A stretch of DNA of 64,000 nucleotides from Paramarasmius palmivorus (lineage: Eukaryota > Basidiomycota > Agaricomycetes > Agaricales > Marasmiaceae). Below, piece after piece: positions 38,584-50,925 of this stretch. The stretch is taken from assembly GCA_037176845.1 (NCBI GenBank), contig JAYKXP010000205.1, forward strand, positions 1-64,000, given 5' to 3'. The notes under the pieces were generated by a model, which was given only the letters and a program-made list of their open reading frames with translations, made no database searches and was not told the DNA's origin. Position 1 is the first letter of the stretch. Each line of letters begins with the position of its first letter. A program made the position numbers and the translations under genes.

Positions 38584-39932
38584 ACTACACAGAATGTATT
38601 GCAAAGTAGTGATTCCCCTCGTCGTACAGTTCGCCGTAATCCGTATCTTGACAACACCTTTTCCATGTTTGAGGAAGGCCTGTAGCCCAACACCGACTCA
38701 AGGTTCCTGAGCTGTTTTCAGGATTCCCGTATATGCCGTTGACGAAACGAAGCGCCTCAGTCTTGATGAGTTTTGGATGATTTTTTTCTTTGATTAAAGG
38801 CTGCCAATGAGTTGAGTTTAGCAGATACCATAAAATTTCGGAGTAAATTAACACTCATTTGCCAGAAAATATTCATGGTATCGATATTTTTGCAACACTA
38901 GTAGTGCGTCACCCATTCCGTCGCAATATTCCAATTCCCAAAAAATGGGCCAAAGATTTCCGAATAATTTTCGCACGCTTGCCATATACGAGACAGCCCA
39001 ATAAAACTTTCACAAAATTTGGCAGTTTCTGGGCGCCAGACCAATAAAAAAATTTCTCGGTCATCATCCGAAGTTGAGGTTCTGATGGAAAGCGGTGGTC
39101 ACAGCCCATCGGATTGAACTACCCAGTCCAGCAGTAGAGTTGTTTCGACACGAGACTCTCACCTCTTGTCATTTTGCCATGGTGCAGAATTATCGAATGT
39201 TTTCAGAGGAAAATCCTTTATTAACCGGAATATAGCCTTTTCGGTTTATCTTGTCTTCTTATCACTTATCTGCTTGTTCTTATTTACCTTTGACCTCGAC
39301 TATATAAAGCCGTCTCGGCGTAATTACGGAATCGTCTGTATCCCATGTATCCTGTCCACATACTCCATTCACGAATTCACCTTACCGTTGGTCGTGCTCT
39401 TCTCGGCATCAGGGCCTCATGCTTGCTCTTCCTCAAGTATTTAAGCTCGGCAACACTACGGTATTTTTACTTTCTTCTGAGCTCGAAGGTGCGCGCTTTC
39501 TCAAAGAATCGCCGACGCCTCGGGTCGGCATCACCCCTGAAAAACGGCACAGAGATCACGATCCGATAGTACATCTGCGCCGTGTCTTTGGCACCACTTT
39601 TCCGCTTGCACAAAGGTATCAGTTTTGTAATGATACTCTTCGCACATTTCCTGTCGTATGGCTACTGCAATAGCTAATGACCGCGACCAACTTACACTGT
39701 TGTATTCCCTTCTTGTCACAGAACCGAAGTATAATTTCAACACATTCCATCAAGAATCAGTTCCGTGCATAAGGTGAGGTATAGAGGCACATTGCTTCAA
39801 GTCATTCTCACTGGTCGGGCATATAAACACCGACCGTTACCTCTCATAACGGGTTCTAATCCACAACATGAGGTTTAATTCATATATTCATGTCCCTTTA
39901 TCATGGTGTCACGGTTCACCCTCGAAAATAGG
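38584..39932. other. Spacer left of the MITE
   Basis: About 1.35 kb with no supported gene. Short open frames on both strands lack motifs. Confidence 0.4.
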
Positions 39933-39934
39933 TA

Positions 39935-40199
39935 CTGTACCCTTTCGAACACTCCGACAGGTGTTGTGACCGTGACCAAACCGACGAAATTCTTTCTTCG
40001 ACAAATCGGCGCAGGACCTGTGACATCTAGGAAATTTTGCCGACAAACTGCCATTTTTGGCAGTTTTTCACGCGATTTCCGCTGTCCGAGCAGCCCGAGA
40101 GTCCGTCAAATGTGCCGAGGCGCCGTGACAGACCGTGACCTTCCACGACAAAGGAGGTATCCGTGACGCGTGACTGTCGGAGTGTTCGAAAGGGTACAG
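39935..40199. mobile_element. MITE with perfect 26-bp inverted termini and TA target site
   Basis: The left end (39935-39960) begins CTGTACCCTTTCG and the right end (40174-40199) is its exact reverse complement over 26 bp. TA dinucleotides flank both sides (39933-39934 and 40200-40201), as for Tc1/mariner-type insertions. The 265-bp element is too short for a transposase. Inside is a hairpin AAACTGCCA-TTTT-TGGCAGTTT near 40048-40069. The perfect ends suggest recent movement by a transposase located elsewhere. Confidence 0.88.
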
Positions 40200-40990
40200 T
40201 ATACCGTATCTCTGGGAGAGATTGGTCGAAATGGAAGCTTATCGAACGAAAACGAACAAAAAGGTATGGCATTCCCAGTTTTGCATTACAGAAGGTTTCA
40301 ATACGTGCTAATGTCATGAATTGAAAAGGAGACATGGCGATGAATCCAAATAGAACGTTATCTTGACGGTGGGTGATATTAGTGTTCAACCGAGATGTTG
40401 TGAGAAGGTTTCGTAGCTCACGTCAACTCTTCGGTGACTCCTGTTTCGAGGAACCAACACAATCTTCAGACTCCAGTCACAGCAGGATAAAGGAGGTTTG
40501 CGTGCTGTGGTCCCCTTGGCCATCTCCTCAGCTACGTCAAGGTATGCAAGTTCATGAGTCCCGTCGAACATTGAACGTAAGCTGACGCACCATCGATCTC
40601 CTCTGCCGGAATGTTACGTTTGGTGTTTGATGCAACCGTTGTCGAAACATGGAGTAGAACGGAAAAGATGAGGATGCACTGGAACATTCTCTGGTACATG
40701 GATAGTTGTGAAGGTAAGAGCGTGGTATGCAGCTCAAGTTTTATTGTTTCTGAGCAGCTTCACGCGTCTATTGGGGATTCCATTTCAACGCACCCCGCGC
40801 GCTTCTCGAGTACCAATCCAGGCGTCAAACACAGCTAATTTCTGCAAATATAACACCAACAGTTTGGGTGCTGATATGTTGAATGATTCAATTGGGCAGT
40901 GTGATCGCTTCTTCATTCTTCAGTAGCTGAGACCCAGCTGTCACATTCTCACGCTTCTCTTCCCCTCACTTGTCGTCGTTCGAGCTCAGT

Positions 40991-42035
40991 ATGGCTACTG
41001 TATATCTCCTCACAAACCCAACAAGTAAGGAGCAGTGGTGCATAGATGCTTGGAGGCAACTTATCGTACTCGATTTACAGATGAAGAACTGAACCACATG
41101 ATCACAATCCACACAAAAGCATATGCAGGAGGTGATATTGCTCAACCTCATATTCGGCAAACATGCACAATAACGTAGGGCGCACAGATAATTCAATGAA
41201 GGTCTTACTCGGCGGAGACTTGGTCTTTATCTGCAGACCTTGGACGAGCTATGATTCTCGCCACTGTGCTCGAGGGCAGGATTTACGTGGTGAAGGATAA
41301 GCGAGGCCAAATTATATCTTTTGGAGCATGGTTTGAGCCTGGGCGGGGCATGTTTTCGTCGTGAGTGATGGTATTCCAAAAGAAATTACAATGCTCATAT
41401 CTACAGGAGACCTGAACAGCGTGCAGTTGGTTTCGATGATTTTTTCAAGAAGTTGAAGCCCGAAATTCAGCAATGGTACACCCATACGGTACGCCTGTTT
41501 ATTTCACCTACAAACTACCAAATTTTGTGACATGCAATGGCTTCGATAGTACCCTGAATCAACCCGAAAATATGGCGAAACCTTCTTCACTGATGAGGTA
41601 TGGTGAACCCAGTTCATTGTCGCTCCATTGAATTAACCATTTCCGTTTATTTGTTGCAGGAGCGGAAACACCGCTGGTGGTGCTACAATCTAGTCACCAG
41701 TCCCACATATCAAGGTTGCGGGTACGCCACAACAATTGTTGATCATGTTTTCAATGAGGTACGCTCTCATAGTTTGTTGGTTGTCAGGGTGGCTGAGATT
41801 TCCATGAGGCAAAGAGTAAAGGATGTTTCGTTGGTCTTGCAACTGGTCAACCACTCAATGTAAGGCTTATCTGTCCATATTCCAGATGAATGCGACCGAT
41901 AATTTCCAGGTCAAAAAATATTTGTCAATGGGATTCCGGGAACGTGGGTCCTATCACATTCCATCGCCAGTCATGAGTTTGACAAATCATATACTCTCCC
42001 GTGATATGAATAACGGACCCACACCACATCTTTGA
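40991..42035 (+). pseudogene. GNAT acetyltransferase-like gene with a frameshift
   Basis: Exon by exon it matches the intact minus-strand relative at 62894-63916: MATVYLLTNPT, then EELNHMITIHTKAYAGG, a region with WSLSADLGRAMILATVLEG, AWFEPGRGMFSS, RPEQRAVGFDDFFKKLKPEI, YPESTRKYGETFFTDE, the acetyl-CoA-loop motif SPTYQGCGYATTIVDHVF, and SMGFRERGSYHIPSP. At about 41219-41221 an extra base (GACTTGG where the relative has GATTGG) breaks the frame between KVLLGGD and WSLS. Unless spliced around, the product is truncated after about 45 residues. A sequencing error is possible. Confidence 0.68.
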
Positions 42036-42376
42036 CACTAGCTACAGCTTTAAAGTACCCGAAATGGAAAGCATGTTCAGCTCTAACTCCGAACCCGACA
42101 GTATTCGCCAGCATCCTCCTACGAATAGATCGTTTTTCAGTCCCAAATGCTTGTTATGTGGCAGACCTCGGTGTTCCCACATGGCCGGGCCCGATCAACA
42201 AGGTCAACTGGCGTCTATTAGCATACAGCAATTCAGCTTCCCGCATTACTACCATTGACTTTGATGATTTTTTATGTGTCGATGTTGCCTTCCGGTGGGA
42301 CTATCGCCGGATACTCTAAAGTCATTAATCACCGACGTCATTTACATGCCAATTGCGAAGGCAAATGGCTGACGGA

Positions 42377-43181
42377 TTAGAAACGATTGAATTCAGATGA
42401 TAATTTGTGTTCGGCGTACAGGAGCTCGCTAAAGTCTACAACCACATTGTGTACATGAATTTTACGGCCTAGTAACTTTGCCAGCCGGTCAAATTTCGTT
42501 GTCTTTATATAGCGGCGCCATCTGAACCAATCGACTCCAACAAAGTCATATATAGCGCGCCAATCTCGACAGATATGATGGGCCCCAATTCTCTCGCCAG
42601 TGTTCCACCGTTCAAAATCTCCTTTCTCCAATGTCATGTCTGCTTGACAAAGTATGGATTGTCGAAGGACATTGAAGCAATGGTGCAGGTGTCCCCATTC
42701 ATGACCTTCTGGTGACTTCCTGAGCGCCTCATGGATTATCCTTAGGCAATGCATATCATGAAACATGGAAAGGTAGAAGGTTCGATTTTGACTTCCGAGG
42801 CGTATCGTGCCTGTGCCCCAGGGTGAGTTATACAGCCATTCATCTCCCCCATGTGGTGTTAAAGGGCCATAATGGACAGAGTCCTCGATTTGAATGCGGA
42901 TGTGGCCTGTCGGGAGAAACGGAGCAAAGTTCGGGTAATCGTCCTTATGGAATGCTGTAAAACGTGTTCAGCGCTGGTTGACATGATAAACAGGGATAAC
43001 CAAAGTTACAATATGATTCCGTATCTAGAGACATAGTCTTCAGACTATCAAACTGATTCATTATTGTTGACTGTACAGGTCTGTGTGGGCCATAGTCGAG
43101 GTGGATGGTGCGATAGAGTGATAGAGAGAGTAAGAGAGATGTGGCCGCAGCAAGACCAAGGGAAGACTTCGAGGGAAGCAT
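42377..43181 (-). CDS. UstYa-like (DUF3328) oxidase homologue 1
   Basis: Two exons (43001-43181 and 42377-42954, 46-bp intron) give 252 residues. The start is the ATG at 43181, giving an N-terminal membrane anchor (LGLAAATSLLLSLSLY, about residues 8-23). The second exon holds both UstYa signature motifs, HDMHC and HLHHC, with the surrounding FHDMHCLRIIHEA and NVLRQSILCQAD, and the typical later GAHHICRDW. In ascomycetes UstYa proteins catalyse oxidation and cyclisation during ribosomal-peptide (dikaritin) and cyclopeptide synthesis. Basidiomycete homologues are mostly uncharacterised. A second homologue is at 45043. No precursor peptide was seen nearby. Confidence 0.88.
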
Positions 43182-43507
43182 GGCTGACCGGAGATTAAGA
43201 AACACCTTTAAAGGACAGTTCTCGGAGTTGGCGCTTTACAAGAGACCGGTGCTTATGCGGTGCGTGGCTCGCGGCCAACACATCTATCCATACCAGAATG
43301 GAAGAACTTAGCTCGGAGGAAACAAGGGTTTAAAATCACGCTTTAACATCTGGAAAGAGTTTTCTATTCATGGAAGTGTAACTTCCAACTGTGTGACTGG
43401 TAACATTTTCGCAGTCCAGTTGCGTGTGAAGAAAGCGAATGAAGCCTCACATAAGTTCAATGGCACTCAGTGGGTGATCACTCCTATCCCTTCCGCCTTG
43501 ATACAGT

Positions 43508-44616
43508 ATGGCGGATCCTAGTCTCATATTGGAACGATGTCTTTATATCGGAAATATTATTGGAGGGATTATCTATGGTACGGTAGATGAAGATCTGATC
43601 TGAAGCCCAACTAATTATTATTAGGTCTCGAACTCTATATTTCGGTCAGCACAATACACCTGCTGAGACGTGAGGTCTCTCGAAGTAAAGCACAGAGAAC
43701 CTTCTACATCGTCTTTGTTTATGCTATGATGCTATCCCAGACCATTTCCTTTGTAGCTAACATCGGGCTTGGCCAGCTGATGTGGATAGAGCACAGGGAT
43801 TTCCCAGGAGGTCCGATCGCATACTTTGATGTCAGTGCCGCGGATTGGGAAAACGTTGCAGGCTCGTGCTTCTCAGAGGTGGCAAACTTTATGGGCGATC
43901 TCCTACTGGTAAGTTTTATCTGGAGCTTAGAGACTTGGAAACATGACTTGAGACACAGTGTAGATATATCGGTGCTACATTATGTGGGGCTCACATTTGT
44001 CAATTATCACATTCCCGGTTATTGTATTCCTTGCCTCCACTGGTATGTCCGAGCCGTAACTTACTGGATTTGATTCCCGTTGACCGGATCCTAATAGCAA
44101 TGGCAATATTGGCCCTCGTGCAAAGCGCTATGCCTGGATCTAACATCTACACAGGGGGATCGGTCAACTTCTTCATCCCCTGGATTGCCCTGACAACTGG
44201 GTTGAATGTTCTTCTTACTAGCCTAATTTCCTACAGGCTCCTCACAGCCCGCCGACGTCTCCTGAGCACTGCTTTGCCAGAGGCACAAGAGTTATGTGCT
44301 GTGTATACAAGCGTTGTTGCAATTCTTGTTGAATCTGCATTACCATTCAGCATCCTCGGCGTCGCGTTGATCATAATGTTGGGGAAGTCGATTCCTGTTT
44401 ATGTGGTATTCTCGGTACTTTGGGGTGCATTTGCAGTAAGTTTCCTCGTGTGCCAAAGCTGCGGAACTTATGATTTACTAGGGCCTTGCTCCGCTTTTGA
44501 TCATCCACCGAGTTGCTCTCGGTAGAGGTTGGTCGAAGGAGACAGTCGGGAGAATTTCAACAGAGCTGAGGTTCGCAAATTCGACTGAATCCACCGTGCA
44601 AGAAGCCGATCCCTGA
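43508..44616 (+). CDS. Seven-helix integral membrane protein of a mushroom family
   Basis: Five or six exons join cleanly: MADPSLILERCLYIGNIIGG; LELYISVSTIHLLRREV through NFMGDLLL; IYRCYIMWGSHLSIITFP; AMAILALVQSAMPG through VLWGAFA; and LAPLLIIHRVALGRGW to the stop at 44616. Hydrophobic stretches alternate with short loops and the protein ends in a short polar tail. The architecture (helix pairs, an RCYIMW segment after helix 3, and a RVALG stretch before the tail) recurs in many Agaricomycete proteins of unknown role. It is oriented divergently from the UstYa homologue 1 gene, 326 bp away. Receptor or transporter functions are both conceivable; neither is shown. Confidence 0.8.
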
Positions 44617-45042
44617 CGGGGTTATATTATCTCCGCGGAACGTGTGAATTCCTGAGACGACGTTAGTTCAACACCAACTTTGTCCTTTGCCTTTTCTTTG
44701 GTTTCTTTTGTAAATCCTGTTTACACACATCTAATATATGACTCGGAGGGCACCTCTTGTTTTTGGCAGTAAATGACCTGCTAAATGTAACTCTCACTGC
44801 TCAGTAAGGCGACAGCGCATTATGTGGTTTACATGATTATTGAACTGATAAAGCAAAGAGCGGTGGATACACGAGCGCCTGATAAAGGCAAACGGCTGAT
44901 CATAAGCTCATATTCTGTCATTCCAGGTAACTCAGTGACGGGATAAGGGTTACATGTAGACGGCACATACTCGGAGCTGTCACTCTTGAGAATCAATTGT
45001 CTTTCGTCTCGCTCTTGTCTAATTTATCCTTTTATTGCAAAG

Positions 45043-45648
45043 CTACATCGGGTAAGCCTTTTGATTTCGACCAAGATTTGTATATGCCTCCCTCCAGTCC
45101 CGACAGACACACTCTCGTGCTTCCCTAACAATGGGGTGCAGGTGTAAGTCGGAATTACAAAGCACAACTTGTCGCATATAATTCAGACAGTGGCTGATGA
45201 GCTCTGTCTCGTTAGGATGGTTCAGGCCATTGGTCTTTTGTACTCGGACCACGCCGATCCTGAGAATGTCGAGACAGCGCAATTGGTGGAACATGGAAGG
45301 AAGGTACATATCCCCTCTGTTTCCCAGATGGACAATACCGTGTCCTGGAAACAGCTGTTTCCATTCCCTGTCGGTCTCCAGACTGTCGTCAAGAGAGTAA
45401 CGATTTGCATCCTGTACATACATCCGAACCAGCCTATCACCAACCACTGGCCAGAGACACAATGCGTCATCTTCTAGACAGTGTATTTCATCTTGTAGAG
45501 TGTAATGAATAACTCGTGACAACCTTGGCACTGGGAACATACCATATACTCGATCCGATGGCTGAGACATAAAGATCCCGTACTCGAGTACACTGACCAG
45601 AGCAATATTGATTGCAATAATGATGTGAGGATATCGCAAAGGCTGCAT
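45043..45648 (-). CDS. UstYa-like (DUF3328) homologue 2 with altered metal motifs
   Basis: A single-exon, 201-residue protein starting at the ATG at 45648. An N-terminal membrane helix (HIIIAINIALVSVLEYG) is followed by the DUF3328 core MYLPSMFHQLRCLDILRIG, SHCLNYMRQVVLCNSD and CVCRDWREAY. The two HxxHC motifs of active UstYa proteins are both changed: HQLRC at residues 121-125 (His to Arg) and LISHC at 150-154 (first His is Leu). The fold is recognisable, but metal binding is doubtful. It may be a non-catalytic partner or a gene losing function. Upstream frame without an ATG continues to 45741. Confidence 0.82.
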   Translation of the reverse strand: MQPLRYPHIIIAINIALVSVLEYGIFMSQPSDRVYGMFPVPRLSRVIHYTLQDEIHCLEDDALCLWPVVGDRLVRMYVQDANRYSLDDSLETDREWKQLFPGHGIVHLGNRGDMYLPSMFHQLRCLDILRIGVVRVQKTNGLNHPNETELISHCLNYMRQVVLCNSDLHLHPIVREARECVCRDWREAYTNLGRNQKAYPM

Positions 45649-45881
45649 GAGGTCTACTCGAATGAGAATTGGACGTATTTCTTTTATGAGGTTTATGTAG
45701 ACAGGAACGCGGCATCCCCCGTCGTACTTGATACCTATCAAAACTAACTCTTTTCAAGCCAGATACAAAGGTTGTTGCCGGATTATTGATATTAGCTATC
45801 CGCGCACACTCTCAAATGGATTGCCTCTGCTCCAAGTAGAGAACTAAGGAATGTATGTGTCACTTTCTGGTGAAATACGGA

Positions 45882-46750
45882 TCAAAAGAACCTACTCAAT
45901 TGATTATCTTCGACATCCATAAGATCGAGATGACAAAATGGAGTGGCAGCTGAACACGCCATCTCGAAGTTGTAATTTGATGTAGCAGGGCACGGGAATG
46001 TTGGTGATTCGTTTCTTTGACCGGGTGACGCAGTGAATGTGGCAACAAGTCTGGTTCTTGCAGGCTTATTGTCCCAAGTTGGGCTTTTGAAGTATGAAGG
46101 TAACTCTGATTCGAGAGCCCAGACATCGATCCTGTTAAGCTCCGGATTCAACATGAATCCGCTCATATTTACTAGCGGAATGTTAAGAATTAACTTGCAT
46201 CGCTCCATGCCCCAGTCAATGGTACGAAATTGTGCAACGGTGGACATCTGAGCATGTTAACATTTTGAAGAGATAGGAATAATTGACCTCACCTGCTCGC
46301 TTATCATCAGTTTCCGACCCCGAGATGACGGTAGGTAGCCATCCGGAACGAGTCTGTAGTCAATGTCGACTTCCATGACCTCATGGGGTCTGTTCTCGGT
46401 AATAGGTCGAATGTAGCGTGCCTTATTCAAGATCGGTTTCCACTCCATGGCCACTGTGTTATTGTAGAGTGTTTCAAAACCGATATACGTGTTGCCGTAC
46501 TCCAGCGTCGAAAGGTCATAGCTGGGAAGCGCCAATGATATGTAGGTGCAATAGATGACGAAGGCAAAGTTCAACAAAGTGGTAGCTGCGATGACACCCA
46601 TCCATAGCCGTACCGCAATCGTTGTCTTTTTGGCTTTGTGGAAGTCAGTATTTGATCTGACACGATTATACATAGACTAGAATCACCAGATTGGTCAGTT
46701 TCCTCTGGATCTTGTGGTAAGGGAGTGTACATTTGCTGTTCGTTTGACAT
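45882..46750 (-). CDS. But2-like membrane-anchored protein
   Basis: Exons 46687-46750, 46293-46633 and 45882-46247 give 256 residues. MSNEQQMYTPLPQDPEE is the short acidic cytosolic start; a single membrane helix follows (WMGVIAATTLLNFAFVIYC). Then come YGNTYIGFETLYNN, SRGRKLMISEQ and a beta-rich domain with QFRTIDWGMERCKL and the paired-Cys region FPCPATSNYNFEMACS. This pattern is that of basidiomycete proteins annotated as containing a But2 C-terminal domain, recalled from memory. No function is established. It follows UstYa homologue 2 on the same strand, 234 bp upstream of it in transcription order. Confidence 0.72.
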
Positions 46751-49700
46751 GGGAATGGGATGACGCCCTGCGACACTACGCAATTTTAAACCACAACCAA
46801 TTGGTACAGTTTGGCGCAGTTCGTTGAATTGGCTCGATGCTTCACATCGGCTAGAATGATCATCAAGCAAAACGAGGCATGCCTGCCTTTCATAGCTGGA
46901 TACCAAGGAACCAAAGAGCGCTCTAATTTATATTCCATTGATAGAAACGAAGCCACATCCGCTTGGACCCTCAGGTAGCACTACTCCATCAGCAGTCAAA
47001 TAGCATTCACGCTGTGAATCAAATTGTCCGTTCACCCTTGTCGAAGTATTTTTGGCGGAGCATGTTGCCGCGATGAAAGCTGGATTAAGGTTTCCTTCAC
47101 GGTAAAAATGTACTGATTTCGAAGAGGAAATTCCTTGGACATTAGATTACATGGAGAATGGGCAGGAGGTCCTGTGAACATTCAACCCGGGGATGATGTT
47201 CCCGATGGTTGCTGTACTTGATGATGCTCGTCATTCTTAGCGTTTCGCGTGAGTGAATGAGAGGGTTAGACTCGTCCGCAATCAATTGAGGCATGAGTAG
47301 CTCCAGGCGTTGAAGAAGAGCAAATCTGATAGAATTGTCAGTGTTCCATTCCTATTACAGTCCATGATGGTACATATCCCTTCTTTCTACTTCGACATCT
47401 ATTTAATGCCATAAAAAATCATTTCAGCGCGTTCTCAACCCTATTATGGTTGATTCACACGCAGAATATTCACCAAGGGCCATACACGCAATGTTAAAAT
47501 GGGAATTAAAATGCGTTTAGCACTGGTACAATTGTAGTTTGATTCACGAATATTGATGAGTGCTTACGGTAACAATACTTGAGATCAAGACATAGTCCAG
47601 TGGACCTACAGCCGAAGATTGTATTGAAACTGGGCATTGTCTCGTACCTTTCGAGAGGTTGTACTCGACTGCTTCGGTATCCGGCTCATATTGGGGAGCG
47701 ACAAAGCGGGAGCCCACGACTCAGAATCTCCCGACTGGGACCTTGCATACATAGTTCATTTTGCACTCGCATACCCGCCTCCGTAATAATTATGGACTGG
47801 ACTGCAGTATCGTATCGCTTAGATAAAGCTCCCCCTACAAAACCTGAGACAAATGTCGGTTTCGCATCTGTACAAGAGACGAGTCAGATAATTTGTTCGC
47901 TTGACGGTGACGGCGATAGGATCACTGGAGGTATCCCGGTGCTGCTCGCTGCACTATGTAAGTTGGTCGACTCGCTATGGCAGGAGCAACACAACCAGGG
48001 AGCACTGCCGATATTGCGGTAGTCAAACATCGGCGAACAGGAATGGAACACAAGTCGCGGGCTCGGCCTGAAGAGAACGAACAGAAGATGGGAGATGGGA
48101 TTAAAGGATGAGTAATCAGTTTGAACGGGGATTGCTTGAAGTGGAACTAATGCGACTGTTCTCTAGCAGTTCGAAGAACCTGTAAGCTGTCTTTCGTTCG
48201 AATGCTCGTTTTTGATGACTGCCGTATCTCCACAGAGGCGCTGCCAGCCCAGACGCCACCATTTTTCCCAGAATACTTGGGCCTGCCAGTAAATGTCAAC
48301 ATCAGGGTAAGTTGTAGTACATCTGAAAAGAAGTGTCAAGCCACATCATTATTGACTTTTAGCGCCACAGCCCCCTTATAAGTCCCATATTCCATATCTT
48401 GTTTCCATCGGACCGCAGGGTGGCGAATGTTGGGTCGTTGAACATAAAACTATTTCGCCTCGCGACCGTCAATCATAACACTCCAACTAAGGGTTGAAAA
48501 GGGAATAAGAAGTCAAAGCCGAGTATAATTATCGGCAGGATGTTCCCGAAGATACAGTGATATCATGTCCAAGCCTAGTTCTTCCTTTACGTAGTATACT
48601 CGCACTACGCACTCACCCTGATAAATTACATATCCGAAGCGCAATATGTGGCACTGTATAATAAGCGGGAACGGTGTGGCTTCCTTCACCTTCTGTATCG
48701 CACCAGGGAAACAGGCAGAATGTAGACACATGCCCAATGGTTCTTGTAGCGCTGGTAAGCATTGAGAGAACGCCGTCCTAAGAGCAGATTTTCGGCATAA
48801 GAGTTCTTATGGGACTCTTATCGCATTAACGCCGTTTCCATCGCTTCCATGTCATCGGTTCCAACAAGGCCGGATCTGCGCAAGAAGGTGAAGTTATATA
48901 TTGAGTGTACAGAAGCCACGAAGTGCTGTCGGCGGAATGTGGAGTTAAGACCCTCAAGTGCACATAATCTCAAGATGCTATACCTGTCATCAACCGCGAT
49001 TCCCGTAGTAGTAGGCATCTCCATCCCTGGAGATTCCACAACACCACTACTTTCCCATGAGAGGCACAGGTGGATACACAAGCGAACACGGGATCGCGAA
49101 CATGCAGAGGCAAACACAAAGCAACAACATATCAATGATCATGCGGTGGATATGTGTTTCCGATATCGAGGTTTTTCTAGCGCTCATGACCCCTAGATAG
49201 GATAAATTGTGTTCTCGGCTCACAACGACGGTGTCGATATAACCGGTGCTGTAGTCACGGCGTCAATTTAAACAGCACATGAACTTGGTGTGAGGGCCAT
49301 CAGGATATGTGGTGGCGCGGCATTCGCCGGCTAATGTTGCGAAGACGACGGAGCGATGCGTAAGACACCACGGCCTACACGAACTCTCCGGGGGGACAAA
49401 TGGTCGATATGATAGGAGAATGAGGCATACTCTTGGGGGGCATTAAAGAAACAATTCGAGAGGACAAGAACTGAACGGATGGGTAAGATGCAAGAAGAGT
49501 CGGACTGGCATTTCTGCGGGTCATTATGTTGAGAATTTAAGAGAATTTAAGTTACGCAGAATCAGCTAACATACCTCTCGCCGTCGATTAGACTCATCAG
49601 GGTCAAAATTGTTGAGCCTATAACTACCATTTTGTATCTGGTATGGCCAGGAGCCCATGCTCAAATACCATCCTTCAGTGACGGCACCCCAAAGCGTCAG

Positions 49701-50900
49701 AACAGGATACATAACTTACCAGAAAACGCCACATTCCACCTTTCGCATCTCTCCGAGACATAGGTAATGCATTCAACAAATGAAAGATTCCTCTTTATCT
49801 CTGGCGCTACCCATTTCCGCCGATTGGGGTCTTCGGCCGAAGACCATTTTGTTAACAGAAAAACGAAGGTGTGTTGAGATCAAACAAGGCTGCAAAGAAA
49901 GACATGCCTAGTCGCTAGCCCAATACTTCCTTCCAGACTAGGATAAGAGGAATGAATCGTGCTCCGGCGATAAGATCACACGAGTAGAATGGAGGTTAAC
50001 AAGGGAAAACGAAGAAAGGAAGCAAAGCGTTCGACGGAAGAGAGTGGATCTACGGGGTGGACGGTGGGTATGTAGACCTCGTGAAGACAGTGAGTGATCA
50101 GACAAACGCACCAAGACGTCCAGCTATCAACCAGCAAAGATCTTTACCCTTCGATTTGGGGGACCTCCGGAATACACCGAGGCATAGCGCGAGTTTTCGG
50201 GCTAATGACGTGAAGGGGGAGAACTGGGTGTCAATTTGTTACATGATGTTCTCGTTAGATGTGGAGCTAGCTCTATGAGAGGTGTGGATCATAAGGTAGA
50301 GCTGCGAACGGAGGAAAGAGGAAAAAGCCTAGAAGAGGGCTCGCCAGTGTTGCATCAGTGCAGGCATACTAGCGCTCCTGAGTACCTATTTTTCGATGCG
50401 GATCTTGATTGAACCACGTACCAATGCATTCAACCGCCTGTCGCCGTGAGCCGCATAAGGAGCACTGCCGGAACAAGGCAGAGCTCAAACATATGCTAGG
50501 CTAGATCACGATGTCAGCCTACCAAATCCGAGGAGACGAGGCAGAAATCGAAGACATGCCTTCGTCGCTCCTTAGCCCGGTTCCTTTACCGATAAACACG
50601 ATCAGCTACCTCCTTGAGTGTTGTGGTACCACCTCTGAAATCCATAGTCTCATGTAACACCGAGGTAGAAGGCGGAACCGGGAAGGGTGTGGGTGAGGCT
50701 GCCAGTGCGAAGTGAAATGGAGGAGAGGTCTGGGCGAAACGAGGGGGAACGAAGGCGGTGTCCACTACAGTATATCGTACACCCACACCCGCTTCTATTC
50801 CCAACCCTCTTCATACCCAGCCTACTTCGAGTCCCAACCCCTCGCTCTCCACCCAATGTCTCCGTCTGATAAGAGGGCAGTTGGATGATATGTTCTACCC
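46751..50900. other. 4 kb without a supported gene
   Basis: Open frames at 47579-48022 and 48849-49196 (plus) have no motif and no splice partners. No transposon ends or RNA genes recognised. A short perfect palindrome lies at 49828. Confidence 0.35.
49828..49845. repeat. 18-bp perfect palindrome
   Basis: GGTCTTCGGCCGAAGACC is exactly self-complementary. It lies in a gene-poor stretch; no function inferred. Confidence 0.6.
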
Positions 50901-50925
50901 GCCTTCAATCTTCTCCATCCTCCTG

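Noticed and set aside
45169..45477. Plus-strand frame opposite UstYa homologue 2
   Set aside because: The minus strand carries DUF3328 motifs over the same bases.
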